A DNA stretch of 47,147 nucleotides from Burkholderiaceae bacterium (GTDB taxonomy: Bacteria > Pseudomonadota > Gammaproteobacteria > Burkholderiales > Burkholderiaceae_C). The notes under the pieces are model-generated. The model made no database searches and was not told the origin of the DNA. It worked only from the letters and a program-made list of their open reading frames with translations. Shown piece after piece: positions 38,494 to 47,147 of the stretch. The translations under genes and the position numbers were made by a program. Within the stretch, counting starts at the first letter, position 1, and the number at the start of each line of letters is the position of its first letter. The stretch is taken from contig JACKLJ010000007.1 of NCBI GenBank assembly GCA_024235955.1, positions 1 to 47,147 of the forward strand, read 5' to 3'.

Positions 38494-39468
38494 ATGCAAC
38501 GTCGAGATTTCGCCCGTCCGCTGGCCGCCGGGGCCGCCGCCTTGCTGCTGGCCGCTTTGAGCAGCCCCGCCAGCGCCGCCGACAGCTACCCCAGCCGTCC
38601 CATCAAGGTGATCGTGCCCTATGCGCCGGGCGGCGTGGTGGACGTGCAGACGCGCGCGGTCACGCAGACCATGGAGCAGTTCCTCAAGCAGAGCATCGTG
38701 GTGGAGCCGCGGCCTGGTGCCAGCGGCAGCATCGCCGCCGAGGCCGTGGCCCAGGCCGCGCCGGACGGCTACACGCTGATCGTCTCGGCCAGCTTCATCA
38801 ACACCGCGCCGCTGCTGGAGAAGAACCTGCGCTGGCGGACCGACCAGTTCGTGCCCGTGGGGCGCTTTGCGCTGTCGCCCAGCTACTTCGTGGTGCCCGC
38901 GAGCTCGCCGGCGAAGACGGTGAAGGAGTTCGTGGAGATGGCCAGGAAGTCGCCCACGACACTGCAGTACGCCAACGGCGGCAACGGCACGCCGCAGCAG
39001 ATCGGCAACGAGCTGTTCGCGCACGAGGCTGGCATCAAGCTGGACCCGGTGATGTACAAGGGCGCGCCGCCGTCCGTGCCGGACCTGATCAACGGGCTCA
39101 CGGCCCTGGCGGTATTGCCTTCGTCGGTGACCTACCCGCAGGTCAAGGGCGGCAAGCTGCGCGCGCTGGCCAACATGAGCAGCAACCGCTCGCCCCAGCT
39201 GCCCGACGTGCCCACCATCGCCGAGGCCGGCTACCCAGGCTCCACCGTGCTGTCCTGGTACGGGCTCAGCGCGCCGGCCGGTACGCCGCCGGAGGTCATC
39301 CGCGTGCTGGCGACGGCCATGCAGCAGGCCTGCGCCACGCCGGAGGTCAAGCAGCGCCTGGTCTCCGCCGGCGGTGAAGAGGCCTTCCTGGGCACGGCCG
39401 ATTTCAGCACCTTCCTCGCCAAGGACGCCAGGAACTGGGCCGAGGTGGTGAAGGTGATCGCCAAGTGA
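38494..39468 (+). CDS. Bug-family tripartite tricarboxylate transporter substrate-binding protein
   Basis: A 324-residue periplasmic solute receptor of the Bug (TctC) family. The signal region starts MQRRDFARPL and has an AASA-like cleavage site near residue 28; RRDF resembles a weak Tat motif. The mature start YPSRPIKVIVPYAPGGVVDVQTR (32-54) is the family's substrate-binding loop. AGGAG precedes the ATG at 38494. No membrane TctA/TctB genes are nearby, which is common for orphan Bug receptors in Burkholderiales. It is first in the catabolic operon, so its ligand is probably the acid degraded by the downstream enzymes. Confidence 0.88.
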   Translation: MQRRDFARPLAAGAAALLLAALSSPASAADSYPSRPIKVIVPYAPGGVVDVQTRAVTQTMEQFLKQSIVVEPRPGASGSIAAEAVAQAAPDGYTLIVSASFINTAPLLEKNLRWRTDQFVPVGRFALSPSYFVVPASSPAKTVKEFVEMARKSPTTLQYANGGNGTPQQIGNELFAHEAGIKLDPVMYKGAPPSVPDLINGLTALAVLPSSVTYPQVKGGKLRALANMSSNRSPQLPDVPTIAEAGYPGSTVLSWYGLSAPAGTPPEVIRVLATAMQQACATPEVKQRLVSAGGEEAFLGTADFSTFLAKDARNWAEVVKVIAK

Positions 39469-40631
39469 ACACGCGCCCGCCCGCCGAGTTTGCGGCGCTG
39501 ATCGACAACCTGCGCGACTTCATCGACACCGAGGTCATCCTGCGCGAAGACCTGCGCCACGCGCACGACAGCGAGGCGGTGGAGCGCACGGCGGCCGAGC
39601 TGTACGCCATCGCCCGCTCGCGCGGCCTGGGCGCGCCGCGGGCACGGCAGGAAGACGGTGGCCTGGCCCTGTCGTGGACCGAATGCTGCGCCTACCTGGA
39701 GCAGGCCGGCCGCAGCTTCCTGGGCCCGCAGGCGCTGCGCTGCGCGCCGCCCACGCAGCCGGACGTGTTCGCGCTGGACCGCCTGGGCAGCCCGGCGCAG
39801 CGCGCCCGCTACCTGGAGCCGCTGATGCGTGGCGAGCGCAAGTCGTGCTTCGCCATGACCGAGCCGGCGCCGGGCGTGGGCTCCGACCCGCGCATGCTGC
39901 GCACCAGCGCGCGGCGCGAGGGCGATGGCTGGGTGATCGACGGCCACAAGTGGTTCATCTCGGGCGCCATGCGGGCGGACTTCGCCATCGTGGTCGCCAG
40001 AACTGAAAGCGGCCCGTCGTGGTTCCTGGTGGACGTGGACACGCCCGGCTTCGAGCGCGTGCGCAACATCCCGACCATGGAGCCGTTCGACATGGGCGGT
40101 CACGCCGAGATCCGCATCACCGGCTGCCGCGTGGGCGCCGACGCGCTGGTGGGCGAGGAGGGTCAGGGCGCCGCGCATTCACAGCTGCGGCTGGAAGGCG
40201 CGCGCCTGTTCCACTGCATGCGCTACATCGGGCTGGCGTCGCGCGCCATGGACATCGCCCAGGCCTATGCGCTGGAGCGTGAATCGCAGGGCGTGCCGCT
40301 GGCCGACCACCAGATGGTGCAGGCCATGGTGGCCGACGCGCACATCCAGCTCTACGCGGCGCGGCAGATCACGCTGGATGTCGCGCACAGGCTCGACGCC
40401 GGCACCTCCATCCGCCACCATTCGTCCATGGCCAAGGTGTTCGTGTCGGAAGCGGTGTACCAGGTGGCCGACTCGGCGGTCCAGATCTGCGGCGCGCTCG
40501 GCGTGTCGGAAGACGTGCCGGTGTCGATGATCCTGCGCATGCTGCGGCCGTTCCGCATTTACGACGGTGCCTCTGAAGTGCACCGCGCGGCCATCGCCAG
40601 GCGCGCGCTGCGCCACCGCATGTCGGCCTGA
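39465..40631 (+). CDS. Acyl-CoA dehydrogenase family protein (1)
   Basis: A 388-residue flavoenzyme of the acyl-CoA dehydrogenase family. CFAMTEPAPGVGSDPRM is the FAD/substrate block, DGWVIDGHKWFISGA the middle-domain strand, and FRIYDGASEVHRAAIARRAL the C-terminal signature. It removes two hydrogens alpha-beta to a CoA thioester. The GTG start overlaps the receptor stop as GTGA. It is distinct from the two dehydrogenases that follow, being closer in pattern to the branched/long-chain group. Confidence 0.85.
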   Translation: MNTRPPAEFAALIDNLRDFIDTEVILREDLRHAHDSEAVERTAAELYAIARSRGLGAPRARQEDGGLALSWTECCAYLEQAGRSFLGPQALRCAPPTQPDVFALDRLGSPAQRARYLEPLMRGERKSCFAMTEPAPGVGSDPRMLRTSARREGDGWVIDGHKWFISGAMRADFAIVVARTESGPSWFLVDVDTPGFERVRNIPTMEPFDMGGHAEIRITGCRVGADALVGEEGQGAAHSQLRLEGARLFHCMRYIGLASRAMDIAQAYALERESQGVPLADHQMVQAMVADAHIQLYAARQITLDVAHRLDAGTSIRHHSSMAKVFVSEAVYQVADSAVQICGALGVSEDVPVSMILRMLRPFRIYDGASEVHRAAIARRALRHRMSA

Positions 40632-40654
40632 AACGGGCAGGAGAAGCAAGCACC

Positions 40655-41842
40655 ATGCAGGACACCCACGACCTGGCGGCGTTCCGCCAGGGCATCCGCG
40701 ATTTCGTGCGCCAGCGGCTGCCGGACGATCTGCGCCAGACCGTGCGGCGCGGGCAGCAGCCCACGCGCGATCAGCTCGTTGCCTGGCACGACGTGCTGGC
40801 CGGCGAAGGCCTGCTGGTGCCGCACTGGCCCGAGACCTGGGGCGGGCGCGGCTGGAACGTGCAGCAGCAGATGGTCTTCGACGAGGAGATGGCGCTGGGC
40901 GACGCGCCCGAGCTGAACGCCGTCACCTTCGACATGATCGGCCCGCTGCTGATCCGCCATGCCGACCCGGCGCAGCAACAGCGCTTCCTGCCCGCCATCG
41001 CCTCCGGGCACCAGTGGTGGTGCCAGGGCTATTCGGAGCCCAACGCCGGCTCCGACCTGGCGCGGCTGGCCACCCGCGCCGAGCGCGATGGCGACGATTA
41101 CGTGGTCAACGGCTCCAAGATCTGGACCTCCTACGCCCAGTACGCCGACTGGATGTTCACCCTGGTGCGCACCGACCGCGAAGCCAAGCCGCAGAGCGGC
41201 ATCAGCTTCCTGCTGATCGACATGACCTCGCCCGGCATCACGGTGCGCCCCATCGTCGGCATCCACGGCTGGACGGTGTTCAACGAGGTGTTCCTCGACA
41301 ACGTGCGCGTGCCGGTGGCGCAGCGCGTGGGCGAGGAAAACCAGGGCTGGACGCTGGCCAAGTCGCTGCTGGAGTTCGAGCGGCTGAAGCTGGCGCGCAT
41401 CGGCGAGAACAAGCGCCGCATGGCGCGTGCCCGCGAGGCCGGCCTGACGCGCAGCCACCTGGGCCGGCGCGTGGCTGATGAGCCCTGGTTCCGCGAGCGC
41501 TTCGCGGCGCTGGAGGCGCGCCTGATCGCGCTGGAAGCCAATGCGGCGCGCTTCGTGGCGCGGCAGGCGGCCGGCGAGCGGCTCGGTGCCGAGGTGTCGA
41601 TGCTCAAGCTGCGCGGCAGCCGGCTGATCCAGCTGTGGGAAGAGCTGATCGTCGATGCCCTGGGTCCCGAGGCCTGGCCGCTGGCCGACGACTGGCTGCT
41701 GGGCACGGGCGCAGCCGCGCCACGCGACGCGCTGGCCGGCACCGCGTCGTCACGCCGCTTTCTGGGGCGCGGCTACACCATCGCCGGCGGCTCCAGCGAG
41801 ATTCAGCACAACATCCTGGCCAAGCAGGTGCTCGGACTATGA
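40655..41842 (+). CDS. Acyl-CoA dehydrogenase, possible large subunit (2)
   Basis: A 395-residue acyl-CoA dehydrogenase. YSEPNAGSDLARLATRAERDG is the flavin/substrate block, and GYTIAGGSSEIQHNILAKQVLGL the C-terminal signature. It resembles the larger partner of heteromeric dehydrogenases seen in pimeloyl-CoA or steroid side-chain breakdown, because a shorter, diverged dehydrogenase follows with ATGA overlap. That pairing is inferred from the arrangement. Confidence 0.84.
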   Translation: MQDTHDLAAFRQGIRDFVRQRLPDDLRQTVRRGQQPTRDQLVAWHDVLAGEGLLVPHWPETWGGRGWNVQQQMVFDEEMALGDAPELNAVTFDMIGPLLIRHADPAQQQRFLPAIASGHQWWCQGYSEPNAGSDLARLATRAERDGDDYVVNGSKIWTSYAQYADWMFTLVRTDREAKPQSGISFLLIDMTSPGITVRPIVGIHGWTVFNEVFLDNVRVPVAQRVGEENQGWTLAKSLLEFERLKLARIGENKRRMARAREAGLTRSHLGRRVADEPWFRERFAALEARLIALEANAARFVARQAAGERLGAEVSMLKLRGSRLIQLWEELIVDALGPEAWPLADDWLLGTGAAAPRDALAGTASSRRFLGRGYTIAGGSSEIQHNILAKQVLGL

Positions 41843-42960
41843 CCATCGCCACCGACGAACAGCGCATGCTCGTGGACAGCGTGCAACGCTGGGCGGAAGA
41901 CGCCTGCGCGCCCGCCGTGCGAGCCCAGGCATCGCACCACGCCTGCGGCTGCCCGCCCGAGCGCTGGCACGCGCTGGCCGAGATGGGCTGGCTGGCCCTG
42001 CCGCTGCCGGAGGCCGATGGCGGCCTGGGCGGCAGCCTGACCGACGTGGCCCTGCTGGCCGAGGCGCTGGGCCATGCGCTGCTGGTCGAGCCCTTCGTCG
42101 CCAGCGGCGTGCTGGCGGCCGGGCTGCTGGCGGACACGGCGCAGGAGCCGCTGCGCGCGCAGTGGCTGCCGGCCATGGCCGCGGGCGAGCGCCGCGTCGC
42201 CTTTGCACCCTGGGAGCCCGACGGCTGCGGCGAGCTGGTGCCGCCGCAGGCGCTGGCCAGTCAGGACGGGAAACGCTGGCGGCTTTCCGGTGAAAAGGGT
42301 CTGGCGCAGGGCGCCGGCGGCGCCGACGGCCTGCTGCTGGCCGCCCGCATTGACGGCGCGCCGGGCGCGGAGGGGCAACTGGGCCTGTTCCTGGTCGAGG
42401 CCGGCGCAAGCGGCCTGCAACTGGACGACGAGCGCCTGTACGACGGCCGCCACGCCGTCCGCGTGCGGCTGGTCGATGCGCAGGCACACCTGGTCTGCCA
42501 GGCTCCGGCGCGGGAATTGCTGGCGCGGGCAGGCCGGGCGCTGGACCGCGCCCGCGTCGCCCACGCGGCCGAGACGCTGGGCACGGCGCGGCTGGCGTTC
42601 GACACCACGCGCGAGTACGTGGGCACGCGGCGGCAGTTCGGCCGCGCGCTGGGCGAGAACCAGGTCATCCAGCACCGCCTGGTGGATCTGTACGTGGAGC
42701 TGCAGGAAACGCATGCGCTGTGCCTGGCCGCGGCGGCCGACCCGTCGCCCCGCCTGGTGGCGGCGCTGGGTGTCCGCATGGCCGAAGTGGCGCGGCACGC
42801 CTGGGAAGAGGCGATCCAGCTGCACGGCGCCATCGGCATGACCGAGGAATACGTGCTGGGCGAAGCCATCCGCCGCCTTGCCCTGGCCGCCGACCTGTAC
42901 GGCAGCGGCCCGCAACACGCGGAGCGGCTGGCCGCCCTGAGCCTGGGAGACGAAGCATGA
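41839..42960 (+). CDS. Acyl-CoA dehydrogenase, possible small subunit (3)
   Basis: A 373-residue acyl-CoA dehydrogenase relative. The C-terminal domain is clear (EYVGTRRQFGRALGENQVIQHR and QLHGAIGMTEEYVLG), but the usual middle block is weak and the protein ends YGSGPQHAERLAAL without the family's GGSSEI-type end. This fits a partner subunit of the preceding dehydrogenase. The start at 41839 overlaps the previous stop as ATGA; the frame is open further upstream but inside that gene. Confidence 0.82.
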   Translation: MTIATDEQRMLVDSVQRWAEDACAPAVRAQASHHACGCPPERWHALAEMGWLALPLPEADGGLGGSLTDVALLAEALGHALLVEPFVASGVLAAGLLADTAQEPLRAQWLPAMAAGERRVAFAPWEPDGCGELVPPQALASQDGKRWRLSGEKGLAQGAGGADGLLLAARIDGAPGAEGQLGLFLVEAGASGLQLDDERLYDGRHAVRVRLVDAQAHLVCQAPARELLARAGRALDRARVAHAAETLGTARLAFDTTREYVGTRRQFGRALGENQVIQHRLVDLYVELQETHALCLAAAADPSPRLVAALGVRMAEVARHAWEEAIQLHGAIGMTEEYVLGEAIRRLALAADLYGSGPQHAERLAALSLGDEA

Positions 42961-43748
42961 ACGACAAGCCGCCGCAGGACGCGGTCCTGGTCGATCGCGC
43001 TGAAGGCGTGATCGAACTCACCATCAACGCGCCGCACAACCGCAATTCGCTGCAGTCGCCCGGGGTGTACGAGGGCCTGATGGCCGGGCTGGACGAGCTC
43101 GAGCGCGACAGCAGCCTGCGCGCGGCCATCGTCACCGGAGCCGGCGGCGCCTTCTGCTCCGGTGGCGACCTGCGCGCCCTGGCGGCCGGCACCGAGGACG
43201 AGGTGCGCACCCGCATGACGCGCAACACCTGGCTGTACCGCCGCATCGCCCTGGCCGACAAGCTGGTAGTGGCCGCGGTGGACGGCCCGGCCTACGGCGC
43301 CGGCCTGGGCCTGGCCACGGCCTGCGACGTGGTGGTGGCCGGCCAGAGCGCCGTGTTCTGCTGCGCCTTCACGCGCGTGGGTGCCATGCCCGACGCGGCG
43401 CTGTTCTGGTCGCTGCCGGCACGCGTGGGCGTCGCGCAGGCGCGCAAGCTGATGCTGTGGGCCACCGAGGTCAAGGGCGCCGAGGCCGCGGCCATGGGCC
43501 TCGCCGACGAGCACGCACCCGAAGGCAGCGCCTTGCCGCTGGCGCGCAAGCTGGCGCAGCGCATCGCCGCAGGGCCGGCCCGCGCTTACGGGCGCATCAA
43601 GACCGGGTTGCGGCAGTCACCCATGTCGCTGGAACAGGCGCTGTCCTTCCAGCTGGACAACGCGCCCGGCCTGTTCGCCAGCGCCGACTTCAAGGAGGGG
43701 GTGGCGGCGTTCTTCGAGAAGCGCGCGCCCCGTTTCGGCCGCGACTGA
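42957..43748 (+). CDS. Enoyl-CoA hydratase/isomerase family protein (PaaG-like)
   Basis: A 263-residue crotonase-fold enzyme. CSGGDLRALAAG (67-78) and GPAYGAGLGLATACD (110-124) build the oxyanion hole. AFTRVGAMPDAALFW keeps an acid at Asp146 but lacks the first glutamate of true hydratases, as in PaaG-type isomerases and epoxyacyl-CoA isomerases. It would act on the enoyl-CoA made by the dehydrogenases. Its ATG overlaps the dehydrogenase stop. Confidence 0.85.
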   Translation: MNDKPPQDAVLVDRAEGVIELTINAPHNRNSLQSPGVYEGLMAGLDELERDSSLRAAIVTGAGGAFCSGGDLRALAAGTEDEVRTRMTRNTWLYRRIALADKLVVAAVDGPAYGAGLGLATACDVVVAGQSAVFCCAFTRVGAMPDAALFWSLPARVGVAQARKLMLWATEVKGAEAAAMGLADEHAPEGSALPLARKLAQRIAAGPARAYGRIKTGLRQSPMSLEQALSFQLDNAPGLFASADFKEGVAAFFEKRAPRFGRD

Positions 43749-43775
43749 AACTGTGGACCTGCAAGGACCGTCACC

Positions 43776-44963
43776 ATGACCGCCTCCCCCCAGGCCGACA
43801 ACCCGGAAGCCCCGCTGCGCGGCCTGCGCGTGCTGGAACTGGGCCAGTACATCGCCGCGCCGGCTGCAGCCCAGACGCTGGCCGAGCTGGGCGCCGACGT
43901 GATCAAGATCGAGCCGCCCGGCGGCGACGTGGCGCGCCGCCTGGGCTGGACCCAGGACGACTACGGCCCCATGTTCAGCGCCTACAACCGCGGCAAGCGC
44001 TCGGTGGTGCTGGACCTGCGCAGCGATGAGGGTCGCGCCCAGGCCCGGCAGCTGGCGCTGGGCGCCGACGTGCTGCTGCAGAACGCCCGTCCAGGTGCGA
44101 TGGAGCGGCTGGGTCTGGGCGCGGAGCAGCTGATGCCGCACGCGCCGCGCTTGGTGTATGGCCGCGTGAGCGCCTTTGGCCGCACCGGCCCCGCCAGCCA
44201 GCGCGTGGGCTTCGACATCGCGGCCCAGGCCGAGAGCGCCATGATGAGCCTGAACGGCGAGGGCGGCCGGCCGCCGGTGCGCGTGGGCTTCACGGTGGTG
44301 GACCTGCTGGCCTCGCAGCAGCTGGCCAGCGGCGTGCTGGCCGCGCTGGTGCGTCGGGGCATCACCGGCCGCGGCGCCCTGGTGGATCTGTCGCTGATCG
44401 ACGTGGCCGTGGCCGCGCTGACCAACGCCTGGACGGAATACCGCCTGCTCGGCACCATGCCGCTGCGGCGCGGCAACGGCCAGCCGCACGTGGCGCCGGC
44501 CGCCGAGGTGATCGAGACGCGCGACGGGATGATCGTGCTCTCGGCCTACACGGAAGAGCACTTCGCCAAGCTGTGTCAGGCCATCGGCCAGCCGGAGCTG
44601 GCCACCGACCCGCGCTTTGCCACCAGCCGCGACCGGGTGCGCAACCGCCCGGAGATGCTGGCGGTGCTGCACGAGGCGCTGAGCCACTTCGAATCCGATC
44701 CACTGTGCGAGATGCTGGCGCAGGCCGGCATCGTGGCCGGCAACATCCGCACCATGGAGCAGGTGCGTCCCGGGCAGGCCGGCGTCAGTGCCGACCTGTT
44801 CATCGACGTGGCGGCCGCGGGCCGCGGCCCGATCAGCGTGCCCGGCCTTCCCATTAGCCTGGACGGCCTGCCGCGCCGCGCCGCCCGTCTGCCCGCGCTG
44901 GGCGAGCACACGGCGGAAGTGCTGGCGGAACTGGCCCAGGCGGGAGCGGCGGCGGCCGGGTAA
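43776..44963 (+). CDS. Class III (CaiB/BaiF) CoA-transferase
   Basis: A 395-residue CoA-transferase of family III (formyl-CoA transferase type). RVLELGQYIAAPAAAQTLAELGADVIKIEPPGGD is the N-terminal CoA-binding region, YNRGKRSVVLDLRSDEG and RVGFDIAAQAESAMM are further family blocks. It would activate the imported acid using a CoA donor such as succinyl-CoA or recycled CoA esters. It is the last gene of the operon, 27 bases after the hydratase. Confidence 0.87.
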   Translation: MTASPQADNPEAPLRGLRVLELGQYIAAPAAAQTLAELGADVIKIEPPGGDVARRLGWTQDDYGPMFSAYNRGKRSVVLDLRSDEGRAQARQLALGADVLLQNARPGAMERLGLGAEQLMPHAPRLVYGRVSAFGRTGPASQRVGFDIAAQAESAMMSLNGEGGRPPVRVGFTVVDLLASQQLASGVLAALVRRGITGRGALVDLSLIDVAVAALTNAWTEYRLLGTMPLRRGNGQPHVAPAAEVIETRDGMIVLSAYTEEHFAKLCQAIGQPELATDPRFATSRDRVRNRPEMLAVLHEALSHFESDPLCEMLAQAGIVAGNIRTMEQVRPGQAGVSADLFIDVAAAGRGPISVPGLPISLDGLPRRAARLPALGEHTAEVLAELAQAGAAAAG

Positions 44964-45024
44964 GCGACCGATGGCGCCCGGCGCGCCCGGGCTCAGCGCA
45001 GCACGGGCTGGCCGGCGGCCCAGA

Positions 45025-45080
45025 ATGCTATTTTTATGATAGCTGGCTGCGCCCGTCAGGCGCCGGCGAGCGGCCAAAAA
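45025..45080 (+). repeat. Dispersed intergenic repeat, copy 8
   Basis: Plus-strand ATAGCTGGCTGCGCCCGTC, preceded by TGCTATTTTTATG. The right side has changed to GGCGCCGGCGAGCGGCC. It lies in the 203-base gap before guaA; a TAAAAT at 45085-45090 right after it could be a -10 element, but I find no good -35. Confidence 0.7.
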
Positions 45081-45166
45081 GAGCTAAAATTCAAGGCTTT
45101 TCCGGCGCCTGCACCCGTCGGCTCATGCGAGCCACCGGCAGGGCGCCCCGGCCCGCGCCTACCGCC

Positions 45167-46786
<1,620 letters not shown>

Positions 46787-46833
46787 TTCGGCGTCTGGTA
46801 CTGGCTGGCACCTAGTGGCACGAAAACACACCT

Positions 46834-46859
46834 AAGCCCGCGTCAATGCGGGCTTTTTT
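46834..46859 (+). terminator. Intrinsic terminator of guaA
   Basis: AAGCCCGC and GCGGGCTT pair as an eight-base stem with a six-base loop, followed by a run of T ending at 46859. It lies 47 bases past the guaA stop. Confidence 0.85.
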
Positions 46860-47093
46860 GTGATTTAGTTCGGCACCGCCTGGCAACATTTGGCATCGCC
46901 AAGCACCGTTTCTTCATGGCATGATGGATGGCATTGAATGCTTCGATGCCATGAGAAGTCGCCGATACCATGCAACCACCTTGCGGATGTTCATGGTATT
47001 GAATTGGCGTAACACAATGATTTTGTTGTTGTTTTACGCCAGGATAGGCCGATTTTCGAATCATGGTATTTGAGCTGAATCAGGGCGAGAACC
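46860..47093. other. AT-rich segment with repeats between guaA and the integrase gene
   Basis: This stretch has no convincing gene and is clearly lower in GC than guaA. It contains a 13-base inverted repeat with one mismatch: TGGCGTAACACAA at 47005-47017 and TTGTTTTACGCCA at 47029-47041. TCATGGTATT occurs directly at 46991-47000 and 47061-47070, and its reverse GATACCATG at 46964-46972. Such short repeats beside an integrase could be arm-type binding sites or the integrase operator. Confidence 0.5.
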
Positions 47094-47147
47094 ATGCTGA
47101 CCGATACCAAGCTGCGCAACCTCAAGCCGAAGGACAAGCTCTACAAG
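47094..47147 (+). CDS. Tyrosine-type integrase, N-terminus only (runs off the window)
   Basis: Eighteen codons starting at the ATG at 47094 give MLTDTKLRNLKPKDKLYK. This matches the opening of tyrosine integrases with a DUF4102 N-terminal domain (typically MxLTDTKxRxLKPKDKPYK-like) of the P4/island type. GGCGAG lies before the ATG. Only the N-terminal arm is visible; the catalytic Arg-His-Arg-Tyr residues lie beyond the window. With its location after guaA this marks the left edge of an integrated island. Confidence 0.7.
   Translation, partial: MLTDTKLRNLKPKDKLYK

Noticed and set aside
46843..47064. 73-residue minus-strand frame after guaA
   Set aside because: It overlaps the guaA terminator and the repeats, has no recognised motif, and lacks a clear ribosome-binding site.

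Overview
The window looks like a chromosomal piece of a high-GC betaproteobacterium, most likely Comamonadaceae (Burkholderiales). The reasons are the gene orders rimP-nusA-infB-rbfA-truB-typA and smpB/ratA-rnfH-DUF4124-guaB, a Bug-type periplasmic receptor operon, and a short intergenic repeat of a type common in comamonads as I remember them. These are judgements from sequence features; no database was searched.

Layout. 1-2.4 kb: tail of an unidentified gene, a Kef-like cation:proton antiporter without an RCK domain, and an AT-rich lipoprotein gene. 2.4-13.7 kb (minus strand): a tightly coupled 12-gene aryl-polyene / xanthomonadin-like pigment cluster. It holds two acyl carrier proteins, a ketosynthase, an AMP-ligase, a hotdog dehydratase, an LpxL-like acyltransferase, a LolA-like carrier, an MMPL exporter, a PAP2 phosphatase, a halogenase-like flavoprotein, a PlsC-like acyltransferase and a GT2 glycosyltransferase. 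No dedicated ketoreductase or chain-length-factor gene is present in the window. 13.8-24.4 kb (plus): the translation/transcription operon rimP-nusA-infB-rbfA-truB, a TPR/GT41 (O-GlcNAc-transferase-like) gene coupled to truB, and typA. A promoter and a strong intrinsic terminator precede rimP, suggesting attenuation.

24.4-34.4 kb: a nucleotidyltransferase-fold gene behind an inverted repeat, an EamA transporter, a 3-hydroxyisobutyryl-CoA hydrolase, a secreted-repeat lipoprotein, an intact IS256-family element with 8-bp target duplications next to smpB, then ratA-rnfH, a DUF4124 protein, guaB and an AT-rich membrane protein. 34.6-45.0 kb: a large lipoprotein ending in a thaumatin-like domain, then a GntR regulator divergent from an acyl-CoA catabolic operon (Bug receptor, three acyl-CoA dehydrogenases, enoyl-CoA hydratase, class III CoA-transferase). 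45.2-47.1 kb: guaA, its terminator, an AT-rich segment with repeats, and the first 18 codons of a probable tyrosine integrase, i.e. the edge of a genomic island at guaA.

The items most worth a second look are the halogenase-containing but incomplete pigment cluster, the thaumatin-like lipoprotein, the TPR/GT41 gene fused into the truB operon, a dispersed repeat family with eight intergenic copies and a matching stretch inside truB, the nucleotidyltransferase with its operator-like repeat, and the island boundary at guaA.
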